The position numbers and the translations under genes were made by a program. Under the pieces are notes generated by a model. The model ran no database searches, had not been told where the DNA came from, and saw only the letters and a program-made list of their open reading frames with translations. From CBDUBU01 sp965365465 (GTDB lineage: Bacteria > Bacteroidota > Rhodothermia > Rhodothermales > DASSAV01), in contig CBDUBU010000173.1 in assembly GCA_965365465.1 (NCBI GenBank), positions 1 through 8,336 on the forward strand: a stretch of DNA of 8,336 bases. The letters are read 5' to 3'. This document shows, one piece after another, positions 1 to 6,149 of this stretch. Within the stretch, counting starts at the first letter, position 1. Every line of letters begins with the position of its first letter.

Positions 1-166
1 GCTCGTTCACGGCGGTTCCTGTTGGTCAGGGTATAAGAAAAAGGAATCTACTGCCTGAACGCGGCTTCACGCAACCATGCGCCGTGCTGCATTCGGATCT
101 CCATGCCCCGGATGAGCGAGAACTCTCCGAAAAGCAATGAAGTCGGCGCGGAACGCGGCCTGCGCC
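1..166. other. Left-edge stretch without a confident gene
   Basis: No recognisable gene, RNA or repeat is visible here. On the plus strand one frame stays open from base 3 to a TGA at 137-139 (45 codons). Another frame runs from base 2 to a TGA at 56-58, with the tail LVHGGSCWSGYKKKESTA. Either could be the 3' end of a gene that begins outside the window, but neither tail matches a family I know and the third-codon positions are not clearly GC-biased. All three minus-strand frames hit stops. It is most simply the spacer downstream of the minus-strand ZIP-like gene. Confidence 0.4.
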
Positions 167-913
167 TCAAGAACTCGCCAGCAGCACCACGGCGTACAAA
201 ATGCACCCGGAGGCAAAGGCTCCGAACCGGCTCTTGCGCTCTTCCGGCAACTCTTCTTTCAGCACATTGAGGATCACGCCGCCGGCAAGGAAGGCAAAAA
301 GGGCGGCAACGGCTTGTTCATGAAGCTCTGTCGCTGCGCCAATTCCCCAGCCCAGCAGCACGGCGCCTGCCAGAATCCACCGTCCTGTTGTATGGTACCG
401 GTCTTTATGATGCTCGCGAAGGCCGAAATCATTGACCAGAAAATGAAAGGCCATAGCCAGGAAGTACCACACGAGCCACATGGCCGTCTGCTCCTCGCGG
501 TGCAGCAGCAGATAGCCGATAAGCGCATTGTAGATGGAGAAAGACACCATGTGCAGAACAAACACCCCTGCGCTGGTTTTGCCCGCATCTCCCTTTCCTT
601 CCTCGCGGGAGCGGAGGGCGGCGCGCTCCAGCCCGTAAAAGGCCATCAGGCCCGCCAGCGCAATCAGGTAAACATGGTGCTCCAGATAGGATGCGGCTCC
701 CTCTGCAAGGTCAGTACTGAAGGCTTCCTGTCCTTCGCTCAACTCCGGGAGCAGATGCACGAACACATAGGCGACCGAAATGCCCCCCGCCAGCGAAAGC
801 CAGCGGCTTCGGGGGATGCCTTCGAGGAAGCGCAACTTGCCTGCAAAGACGTGAACGGCGCCAAACAGGAACGCCATGGCGAGCGAGGGAAGAATCTCGG
901 ACGGCGCCGGCAT
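167..913 (-). CDS. ZIP-like eight-helix integral membrane protein
   Basis: This 248-residue, very hydrophobic protein has about eight predicted membrane helices (roughly residues 8-26, 40-58, 78-97, 115-137, 145-162, 178-194, 200-218 and 229-246). The size, the helix count, the segment VFVHLLPEL near residue 50 and the closing stretch AFLAGGVILNVLKEELPEE (about 207-225) all resemble ZIP-family divalent-metal transporters of the inner membrane. The two signature ZIP metal motifs (HNxxDG in helix 4, HEIPHE in helix 5) are not intact: helix 4 carries H121 and N129, and helix 5 carries H157, N161 and D162. A charged, Gly/Lys-rich loop lies near residues 100-112, where ZIPs have their variable cytoplasmic loop. 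The ATG at 913 has AGGAGG 11 bases upstream. It diverges from the stress-type operon on the other strand. Zinc or iron transport is plausible but unproven; it may be a ZIP-fold protein with another role. Confidence 0.75.
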   Translation of the reverse strand: MPAPSEILPSLAMAFLFGAVHVFAGKLRFLEGIPRSRWLSLAGGISVAYVFVHLLPELSEGQEAFSTDLAEGAASYLEHHVYLIALAGLMAFYGLERAALRSREEGKGDAGKTSAGVFVLHMVSFSIYNALIGYLLLHREEQTAMWLVWYFLAMAFHFLVNDFGLREHHKDRYHTTGRWILAGAVLLGWGIGAATELHEQAVAALFAFLAGGVILNVLKEELPEERKSRFGAFASGCILYAVVLLASS

Positions 914-924
914 CGACAGACAAG

Positions 925-930
925 CCTCCT
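925..930 (-). promoter_or_regulatory. Shine-Dalgarno sequence of the ZIP-like gene
   Basis: The minus strand reads AGGAGG here, 11 bases before the ATG at 911-913. The spacing is a little long. No ATG, GTG or TTG lies in frame between it and the chosen start, so it supports that start. Confidence 0.6.
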
Positions 931-1042
931 CTGTTCAGATCGTGCGGGGTTGTGTTCAAGAGGTAATCTATCGAATGCGTTCTCCCCATAAAAGCGGTTT
1001 CATCTTGTTCCAGGATTGTTGAATTTCCACGACCCGTTGCGC

Positions 1043-1080
1043 ACAACTTTATACTTAACAAAGGGTTGGTAAAAATAGAC
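1043..1080 (+). promoter_or_regulatory. Possible promoter region of the three-gene operon
   Basis: An AT-rich patch interrupts the GC-rich surroundings about 60-100 bases before the first operon start. It contains TATACT at 1050-1055 and TAAAAAT at 1070-1076, either of which could be a -10 element. No convincing -35 partner sits at 16-18 bases, and I do not see the Bacteroidota-type TAnnTTTG element. The call rests on base composition and position in a divergent intergenic region. Confidence 0.25.
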
Positions 1081-1125
1081 ACTGCCTACTCGTTGATGCG
1101 ATGAATGGCAAAACAGTTAAAGAAC

Positions 1126-1133
1126 AAAGGAGG
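1126..1133 (+). promoter_or_regulatory. Strong Shine-Dalgarno deciding the first operon start
   Basis: AAAGGAGG sits six bases before the ATG at 1140. It selects this start over the in-frame ATG at 1101, which would add 13 residues (MNGKTVKEQRRTY) and would place the ribosome-binding site inside the coding region. Confidence 0.85.
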
Positions 1134-1139
1134 ACATAC

Positions 1140-1838
1140 ATGGAAAACCAGGGAAACGTGGCGCGCTCCTATACGAGCAGCGACCCCGACAAAAACACCG
1201 GCTCCGCAGCCGACAGCACGGTGCAGCAGGCGCGTGAAAAGGCTGGTGAGTATGCTGAACAGGCTAAAAAGCAAGTCACCACCCAGCTTGCCGGTCAGAA
1301 GGAGCGGGCCACTGAAGAACTCGACAGCATCGGCCAGGCATTGCACAGCACGAGCGACCATCTCCGGGAAGAAAACCAGGGCATGATTGCTGACTATGTG
1401 GAACAGGCGGCAGAGCAGGTTAGCCGTCTGGCCGGTCATCTGCGCAATCATTCGGTAAGCGAACTTTTGAACGAGGCGGAACGCTTTGCCCGCCGCGAAC
1501 CAGCCTTGTTTCTGGGTGGGGCAGCGTTGCTGGGGATTGTCGGCGCCCGGTTCTTCAAAAGCTCGCAACCCTCGACAGGAGATTATTCCAGGGGGTATTC
1601 CAGCCGGCCTTACCCTGCCTACGAGACTCGTTCACGGTATGGAGACTCTTACGGCAGGACGGATTACCGCTCCTCGTACGCCGGATCAAGCGGGACGCGC
1701 ATGGAAGGCGCGACCTGGGGTTCCGAAGCCAGACCTGCCGGAACAGGGCTTTCGGAAAGCATGAGCAGCCGGACGGAGCCGATTACGGACAAAGTCAGAA
1801 GTGAAACTGGATCAAGCGAAGGCAGGAGGAACGTGTAA
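1140..1838 (+). CDS. Single-anchor helical membrane protein, first gene of envelope-stress-type operon
   Basis: This 232-residue protein resembles the architecture, though not clearly the sequence, of ElaB/YqjD (DUF883) proteins. It has a disordered N-terminus rich in Ser, Asp and Thr (1-26), a long charged amphipathic helix region (about 27-115, with runs such as AREKAGEYAEQAKKQV) and one hydrophobic anchor at about 121-138 (PALFLGGAALLGIVGARFF) preceded by RRE, as in that family. The tail (145-232) is unlike YqjD: it is rich in Tyr, Arg, Ser and Gly, and its segment at 148-182 recurs in related form in the third operon gene. No signal peptide is seen, so it is probably an inner-membrane protein. 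The stop overlaps the next start by one base (TAATG), implying translational coupling. Exact function unknown; an envelope or osmotic stress role is inferred from the neighbours. Confidence 0.8.
   Translation: MENQGNVARSYTSSDPDKNTGSAADSTVQQAREKAGEYAEQAKKQVTTQLAGQKERATEELDSIGQALHSTSDHLREENQGMIADYVEQAAEQVSRLAGHLRNHSVSELLNEAERFARREPALFLGGAALLGIVGARFFKSSQPSTGDYSRGYSSRPYPAYETRSRYGDSYGRTDYRSSYAGSSGTRMEGATWGSEARPAGTGLSESMSSRTEPITDKVRSETGSSEGRRNV
1824..1829 (+). promoter_or_regulatory. Shine-Dalgarno of the second operon gene
   Basis: AGGAGG lies inside the end of the first gene, eight bases before the ATG at 1838. It supports this start even though the ATG overlaps the upstream stop codon. Confidence 0.8.
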
Positions 1839-2317
1839 TGGCATTACCCGAACCTGAAAACAGGATGGAAGGCCGCCCCTTTTATCCAGCGGAGCCTGAT
1901 GTCCGTCCGGTCATTCCCAGGGAGCCTGCCGGCGCTGCGGACAATCGCTCGCTTGGGGATCTTTTCTCGGAGCTGACGCACGAAACGAGGACCCTTATCC
2001 GGCAGGAGATAGAGCTAGCCAGAACAGAGCTGACCGAAAAGGCATCCAAAGCATCCAGGAACGCAGCCTACATCGGCGCCGGCGGCGCCGTGGCGTACAT
2101 AGGGATAAACTTGCTGGCTTTTTCGCTTGCCTTTTTGCTCGGTTCCTTCATGCCGGTGTGGTTGGGGTTTCTGATAGCGGGCGTCATCATAGCACTGGCA
2201 GGCTATCTGATGGCTAAAAAGGGCATCGAGACGCTGAAGAAGGCGGATTTTTCACTGGAGAGAACGAGCGAGTCGCTCAAGGAGGATAAACAATGGATCA
2301 AAGAAGAGATCAAATAA
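1838..2317 (+). CDS. Actinobacterial Holin-X / YqjE-like membrane protein (phage holin superfamily III)
   Basis: The 159-residue protein fits PF07332-type (YqjE-like) proteins. It has a Pro-rich disordered N-terminus (1-36), a conserved cytoplasmic helix at about 38-72 (SLGDLFSELTHETRTLIRQE followed by IELARTELTEK), two membrane helices at about 79-102 and 105-125 joined by a short turn (GSFMPVW), and a charged C-terminal tail with the family-type SLKEDKQWIKEEIK ending. Despite the name 'holin', these proteins are ordinary chromosomal membrane proteins, and there is no lysin or other phage gene nearby. In many bacteria homologues sit next to YqjD- or DUF3618-type genes, as here. Its start overlaps the previous stop by one base and its end overlaps the next gene by 25 bases. 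Probable role: inner-membrane partner in an envelope stress module (inferred). Confidence 0.88.
   Translation: MALPEPENRMEGRPFYPAEPDVRPVIPREPAGAADNRSLGDLFSELTHETRTLIRQEIELARTELTEKASKASRNAAYIGAGGAVAYIGINLLAFSLAFLLGSFMPVWLGFLIAGVIIALAGYLMAKKGIETLKKADFSLERTSESLKEDKQWIKEEIK
2281..2285 (+). promoter_or_regulatory. Shine-Dalgarno of the third operon gene
   Basis: GGAGG lies inside the second gene, seven bases before the ATG at 2293, and supports a start that overlaps the end of the second gene by 25 bases. Confidence 0.8.
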
Positions 2318-3336
2318 ACCCTGGCGCCTCCGGCGCCTATCAGGCTCCCGGATCTTCGGGGCAGACGGGTGCAGCAGGGGACTACCCGGTTTCGCCTGCG
2401 CCGGTTCGCAGCGATTACGAGGATTCCGGAGAGGCGAAAAAGCGAACGTCGGCAGACATTGAACGGGAGATTGCGCATACCCGCTCCGAGATGTCGGAGA
2501 CGATAGACGCAATCGAAGAGCGTTTCAGCCCGCAGTACATCAAAGAGCAAGTAAAGGAGCAGGTAAAAGAATCAGCGAAAGGAGCAGGTAAAAATATGAT
2601 AGAGACCATTAAAGAGAACCCAGTGCCCGCGGCGATTGCCGGGTTGAGCATTGGATGGCTCATTATGAAAGGCCGAGAGGAATCGCCGCAACGCCGGCAG
2701 GACTATTACCGGACTGACTACCGGCCCATGTATGGCCCTGCCCGGTATGGCGACCGGGGTTCGTATCAGCCGGAGTACTATCCGGAAGCGGAGCGCTATC
2801 GCAGTGGGGCTGCCTACGAAAGCGGCGGCAGCGATCGCTCGGTTTCGGATAAGGCCGGCGAGGCGGCGCAGCACGCACGGGAGCGAGCGGCTGAACTGGG
2901 GCACGAGGTGCAGCACCGGGCCGAGGAGTTTGGTCACGAGGTGCAGCATCGTGCAGAACAGGCCGTCAATTCGCTGGAACGCATGATGTACGAGAACCCG
3001 CTTGCCGTGGGCGCCATTGCCGTGGGAGTCGGGGCGGCTGTAGGTCTGTTGCTGCCGTCTACGCAGAAGGAAGACGAACTCATGGGAGAAACCAGAGACA
3101 AGCTTGTAAACAAGGTGCAGTCGAAGGCGAGCGACACCCTGGAAAAGGCCGAGCACGTGGCGGAAAAGGCCGTCCACGAAGCCAAAGAGGAACTGAAAAG
3201 CTCCGCCGAGAAGGTCAAGGAAACGGTCAAGGACGAATCGAAGAAACAGGGTCTGGCGGAAGGACAGACGGGTTCCGAAAGTACGAGCGTTTCCGGTTCT
3301 ACCGGCGCTTCGCGCACCGGCGGGTCCTCAATCTGA
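2293..3336 (+). CDS. Composite DUF3618 / YqjD-like / LEA-like membrane protein
   Basis: This 347-residue protein has several segments in order. A Gly/Pro-rich disordered lead (1-48) is followed by a DUF3618-type helix (about 50-80, RTSADIEREIAHTRSEMSE then TIDAIEERFSPQ) and a KEQV repeat with basic helix (84-102). A hydrophobic segment follows at about 109-125 (PVPAAIAGLSIGWLIM), then a Tyr/Arg/Pro-rich linker (137-175) and a helical stretch with an 11-residue tandem repeat (203-224). Next comes a second anchor with a glycine zipper (ENPLAVGAIAVGVGAAVGLL, 234-253), as in ElaB/YqjD. The end is a long Lys/Glu/Ala helix (about 265-318) resembling late-embryogenesis-abundant proteins, plus a Ser/Gly/Thr tail. 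DUF3618 proteins usually end soon after their single anchor, so joining it to a YqjD-type anchor is unusual. It is the last gene before the terminator. Likely an inner-membrane, possibly stress-protective protein; its biochemical role is unknown. Confidence 0.85.
   Translation: MDQRRDQINPGASGAYQAPGSSGQTGAAGDYPVSPAPVRSDYEDSGEAKKRTSADIEREIAHTRSEMSETIDAIEERFSPQYIKEQVKEQVKESAKGAGKNMIETIKENPVPAAIAGLSIGWLIMKGREESPQRRQDYYRTDYRPMYGPARYGDRGSYQPEYYPEAERYRSGAAYESGGSDRSVSDKAGEAAQHARERAAELGHEVQHRAEEFGHEVQHRAEQAVNSLERMMYENPLAVGAIAVGVGAAVGLLLPSTQKEDELMGETRDKLVNKVQSKASDTLEKAEHVAEKAVHEAKEELKSSAEKVKETVKDESKKQGLAEGQTGSESTSVSGSTGASRTGGSSI
2542..2565 (+). repeat. 12-base tandem repeat encoding KEQV twice
   Basis: Two near-identical 12-base units (AAAGAGCAAGTA, AAGGAGCAGGTA) encode KEQVKEQV just before the first hydrophobic segment of the third operon gene. 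A third, partly matching GGAGCAGGTAAAA follows shortly after in another frame. It suggests local slippage in a charged helix. Confidence 0.6.
2899..2964 (+). repeat. 33-base tandem duplication inside the third operon gene
   Basis: Two adjacent 33-base units (2899-2931 and 2932-2964) encode GHEVQHRAEEF and GHEVQHRAEQA. The DNA differs mainly at third codon positions, so the duplication is not recent and the protein sequence appears to have been kept. An 11-residue period is compatible with a continuing helix, as in LEA-type repeats. Confidence 0.8.
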
Positions 3337-3371
3337 CCGCAGATTTGGTAAAAGTTAGAAGGTAGATGGGC

Positions 3372-3407
3372 AAAGCGGTTCGGCCTCCGGGCTGAACCGC
3401 TTTTTTT
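3372..3407 (+). terminator. Intrinsic terminator of the three-gene operon
   Basis: A 14-base-pair stem (3372-3385 with 3390-3403, one G-T wobble) closes a four-base TCCG loop. It is followed on the plus strand by a run of seven T (3401-3407), 35 bases after the last operon stop. On the minus strand the stem is followed only by TTTGCCC, so it would end sulfatase transcription poorly. Confidence 0.92.
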
Positions 3408-3422
3408 GCGGGCGTTGCCCGC
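3408..3422. other. Short perfect hairpin between convergent genes
   Basis: GCGGGC-GTT-GCCCGC forms a perfect six-base-pair stem with a three-base loop. It lies directly after the terminator T-run and six bases beyond the end of the minus-strand sulfatase gene. On the minus strand it is followed by AAAAAAA rather than T, so it is not a standard terminator, but it could stabilise the sulfatase mRNA end. Confidence 0.5.
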
Positions 3423-3428
3423 CTCCAC

Positions 3429-4928
3429 TCAAGGCGCCTCCGGGGTTTCAGCTTTCTGCAACACCGGATCTTTCAGCGCGCGCATCTGCTCCGTCAACTT
3501 CGCATCCAGGCGTTCGATAGCCTTGCGGACCTCGGCGTCCTTGCTGCCGATCAGGTTGGCAGCCTCAGCCGGGTCCACGGTCAGGTGGTAGAGTTCGTCG
3601 CGTCCGGAGTTCAGGAAATCACGCATCAGCTTCCATTCAGGCGAGCGCACCATCCGCATATGCGTGCGGGATTGGTGGCGCGTCGAGTACTCAGCGTAGA
3701 AACTGTTGTCCCAATCTTCCAGGTTCTCGCCCTGAAGCAGCGGCAGAAAGTTACGGCCGCGCATCAGCACACCGTCCGGCTTCTGAAGGCCGGCCATTGC
3801 CAGCAGCGTCGGGTACCAGTCCAGATTCGTGATGGTTTTCTCGACCACCGCGCCGGGCAGAACGACGCCCGGCCAGCGCACCGCTGCCGGCACGCGCAGG
3901 GAGTGGTCATACATATTCGGCCGCTGGCCTCGCGGAATGGTTTCGGTGGCAGGCGGCGGATCGGTCAGAACCCAGTGGCCGTTTCCCTTATGCCAGATGC
4001 CCTGGTGCCCCATGTTGTAACCGTGATCCGAAGTGAAGATGACCACGGTGTTTTCTGAAAGTCCCAGTTCGTCCAGCAGATCGAGCACCCGGTCTACGTT
4101 GCGGTCAACGCTTGCGACAGAGGCAAGGTACTGGCGCATCATGGTTTTGACGCTGTCGGCGTCCAGCTTTGGATAGTCCGGATTGGGGATCTGCGGATCG
4201 AGGTCCCGGTAGGCCGCCCAGTCTTCTTCGGGCAGCGGCAGCCAGGGGTGGTGCGGCGCGCGGTAGTGGAGCGACAGGAGAAAGGGATCTTCCCGATGAC
4301 GCCGGATGAACGCAAGCGCCTCGTCCGTCAGGATTTCCGTCGTGAAGCCCGCTATCTGCTGCGTTTTGCCATCCTTTTCCAGAACGGGATCTTTGAGCGC
4401 CGCGCCGCCCTCCAGAAAGCCCATGAAGTACCCGTAGCCCTGCCGGGTGGGATGATAGGGGTCGGGCACGCCCAGGTGCCATTTGCCGACCAGGCCCGTT
4501 GCGTATCCGGCATCCTGAAATACTTCGGCCCAGGTAACCGTCTTCGGGTCGAGGCCCAGATCCGGCTCCCGGCGCGGATGAATCCAGTCGGTGATCTCCA
4601 GTTCCGAGCCATAGCGGCTCGTGAGCAGACCGGCGCGGGAGGGGCTGCAAACAGGAGTCGTGACGAAGGCGTTGCGCAGGTACGCCCCCTCCCGGATGAG
4701 GCGGTCGATATGGGGCGTGCGGGCCTGCGGATGCGCGCCGGGCGCGCCGCTCACCGCCCAGGCTGCCTGGTCGTCCGTCAGGATAAAGACGATGTTCGGC
4801 GTTCTGCCTTCCGACTGCGCATACACCGGCAGTGAACCTGCAAGGACGAGCAGGGCGAAGGCCAGGCCCGACGTGAACGAACGGGAGACTGAGCGACTCT
4901 CCGGCAGACGGAAAAAGGAGATTTTCAT
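3429..4928 (-). CDS. Secreted S1-family sulfatase (arylsulfatase / iduronate-2-sulfatase-like)
   Basis: The product (499 residues from ATG) hydrolyses sulfate esters, probably on a carbohydrate, outside the cytoplasm. A signal peptide is visible: basic start, hydrophobic core about 20-32, likely cut after VYA at 37. Key S1-sulfatase elements follow: metal-binding D52 and D53 in ILTDDQ; the CSPSR signature (C94-R98), whose Cys must become formylglycine; K149 and H151 in GKWHLG; H221 and H226/H227 in LHYRAPHHPW; D301 and H302 in TSDHGYNMGHQG; and H313 and K314. All expected catalytic positions are present and length is normal. The ATG at 4928 is preferred; a TTG two codons earlier is possible and an in-frame TGA blocks further extension. 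No Shine-Dalgarno is seen. Subfamily and substrate cannot be fixed by eye, and no maturation enzyme lies in the window. It is downstream of the DUF5715 and BNR-4 genes on the same strand. Confidence 0.93.
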   Translation of the reverse strand: MKISFFRLPESRSVSRSFTSGLAFALLVLAGSLPVYAQSEGRTPNIVFILTDDQAAWAVSGAPGAHPQARTPHIDRLIREGAYLRNAFVTTPVCSPSRAGLLTSRYGSELEITDWIHPRREPDLGLDPKTVTWAEVFQDAGYATGLVGKWHLGVPDPYHPTRQGYGYFMGFLEGGAALKDPVLEKDGKTQQIAGFTTEILTDEALAFIRRHREDPFLLSLHYRAPHHPWLPLPEEDWAAYRDLDPQIPNPDYPKLDADSVKTMMRQYLASVASVDRNVDRVLDLLDELGLSENTVVIFTSDHGYNMGHQGIWHKGNGHWVLTDPPPATETIPRGQRPNMYDHSLRVPAAVRWPGVVLPGAVVEKTITNLDWYPTLLAMAGLQKPDGVLMRGRNFLPLLQGENLEDWDNSFYAEYSTRHQSRTHMRMVRSPEWKLMRDFLNSGRDELYHLTVDPAEAANLIGSKDAEVRKAIERLDAKLTEQMRALKDPVLQKAETPEAP

Positions 4929-5003
4929 GTGCAAGCACAGGCTGAACGTTCAGGAAAGCGGCGGGATGTCCGATGCAAGCGGATATTCGACCTTTGGAAG
5001 CCT

Positions 5004-5023
5004 GCATCCCGGCGCGGGGACGC
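5004..5023 (-). other. Imperfect hairpin between the DUF5715 and sulfatase genes
   Basis: The minus strand can fold as GCGTCCC-CGCGCC-GGGATGC, a seven-base-pair stem with one G-U pair and a six-base loop, 30 bases after the DUF5715 stop. No T-run follows, so I do not call it a terminator; it may be chance in GC-rich DNA. Nothing else stands out in this roughly 120-base spacer. Confidence 0.25.
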
Positions 5024-5052
5024 TGCCTGCATGATACGTAGAAAATTCGTGC

Positions 5053-5994
5053 TTAATCCAGGTGATGATCAGGGAGATCGCCGGATTCACCGGATAGATG
5101 TTCAGGGAGCGACAGAGCCAGCGAAGGCCAGTCTTCAGGCGCGGGAGGCGCCACCTCGTCCGCTACGGTGACGTGAAAAACGGGCTGTCTCCGTTCGTAG
5201 ATCACGGCAAGCCGACCTTCCTGCTGTAATTCCAGCAGGACGCGACCCAGCAATCCCTTGAGTTGCGGCTGGTAGACCGTTCCGAGCGCGGCAAACGCCA
5301 GCGTAAGACGGTCCAGCAGCATATCCTCAAACACATCCAGGCTGTCTGCCGCCGCGATCTGCGCCGGAACGGCATCGAACCCGTCATACAGAATATCGAC
5401 GGACGTAGCGAACTCATGCGAACTGACGCCGGCTGCGTTGCTGTTGGCGCGCCGCAGCGCATTCTGATCCTCGGTGGTGCGGGCGCCGGAGGTGATGATG
5501 AACCGGTAAGTCGGCAGCCCGTGCTCCCGTAAGGCCTGCTGGAACCGGACCCCGATCAGGTCCAGCGCGTTGGCAGCCGGTTCGACGACCACGGGCACGG
5601 AGTACGTCATCCGCGACACATAGTAATGAGGGGCGGAAGCCAGCCCGACCAGTTCTCCCTTGCTGACGAGTCGGGCGGCCTGCTCCCGGCTTTCGAGCCG
5701 TTCGATTCCAAATCGCCGGGCGTATTTCAGGTGAACCGGGTTCAGAAACCTGCGCAGTTCCTGTTTGTGGGCATCGCTCAGGGAATCCGCCGCCCGGAAA
5801 CGACGTTCCACGTCGGTGATGATGGAGGCGGCCAGCGCCTCCGTACGCGCTACTTTTTGCTGATAAAGGTCAAACAGCCGCCACACGAACACCATGGTCA
5901 TGCCCAGGACAATGATGAACAAGGTCCGGGCATAGCGATGCCGCGCAGCGGGAGCAAACCGGTTTCGTTGTCGCAACTGGGACAGCGTCTGCAT
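5053..5994 (-). CDS. Membrane-anchored DUF5715-like protein with M15 peptidase fold signature
   Basis: This 313-residue protein has a basic N-terminus and one membrane helix (about 23-41, TLFIIVLGMTMVFVWRLF) without an obvious cleavage site, so it is probably anchored with its main domain in the periplasm. Residues 168-200 match the M15 D-Ala-D-Ala peptidase/YcbK pattern: SGARTTEDQNALRR, then NSNAAGVSSHEFATSVDI, with zinc ligands H193 and D200. The third ligand is probably H274 in VFHVTV. The combination and size fit DUF5715 proteins of Bacteroidota. The position of the usual catalytic Glu, three residues before the last His, is Pro here (Q270-P271-V272-F273-H274), so activity is uncertain. 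Cell-wall peptide cleavage or binding is the likely role. No Shine-Dalgarno precedes the ATG. It lies between the BNR-4 and sulfatase genes, with spacers of 155 and about 124 bases, so it may be independently transcribed. Confidence 0.8.
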   Translation of the reverse strand: MQTLSQLRQRNRFAPAARHRYARTLFIIVLGMTMVFVWRLFDLYQQKVARTEALAASIITDVERRFRAADSLSDAHKQELRRFLNPVHLKYARRFGIERLESREQAARLVSKGELVGLASAPHYYVSRMTYSVPVVVEPAANALDLIGVRFQQALREHGLPTYRFIITSGARTTEDQNALRRANSNAAGVSSHEFATSVDILYDGFDAVPAQIAAADSLDVFEDMLLDRLTLAFAALGTVYQPQLKGLLGRVLLELQQEGRLAVIYERRQPVFHVTVADEVAPPAPEDWPSLALSLPEHLSGESGDLPDHHLD

Positions 5995-6081
5995 GGCACG
6001 GGGTTGACATCAAACACGAAAAGACGGGACCACTCTGGCCGCTCGTTTCAATCCATGTCTTTATAGAACAGAGAGATGTGC

Positions 6082-6110
6082 GAGGTTTCCGCTCGGTTGG
6101 AGAAACCCTC
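6082..6110 (-). other. Hairpin downstream of the BNR-4 gene
   Basis: GAGGTTTC (6082-6089) pairs with GAAACCCTC (6102-6110) around a 12-base loop with one bulged C. It lies about 40 bases after the stop of the minus-strand BNR-4 gene. There is no T-run after it on the minus strand, so termination there would not be of the classical intrinsic kind. The rest of this 155-base spacer shows no convincing promoter. Confidence 0.3.
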
Positions 6111-6149
6111 ACCGTCAGACGAGAAGTTTCAGGGGTATTACGAAAGCCG

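Noticed and set aside
137..991. Plus-strand 284-codon open frame opposite the ZIP-like gene
   Set aside because: The translation is low in hydrophobic order, Gln/His/Arg-rich and domain-free, while the minus strand gives a coherent eight-helix protein. It is an antisense shadow.
1838..2317. Prophage signal from the holin-like protein
   Set aside because: The Holin-X/YqjE-like family is mostly chromosomal, and no lysin, integrase or structural phage gene is nearby.
4248..4835. Plus-strand 195-codon open frame opposite the sulfatase
   Set aside because: Arg/Ala-rich without motifs and fully antisense to a well-supported gene; typical of GC-rich DNA.
4105..5007. Minus-strand 300-codon open frame overlapping the sulfatase in another frame
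   Set aside because: The product is Pro/Arg/Gly-rich with no domain, and the other frame encodes all sulfatase motifs.
6047..6056. GTTTCAATCC, which resembles the end of some CRISPR repeats
   Set aside because: It occurs once, with no spaced copies in the window and no cas genes.
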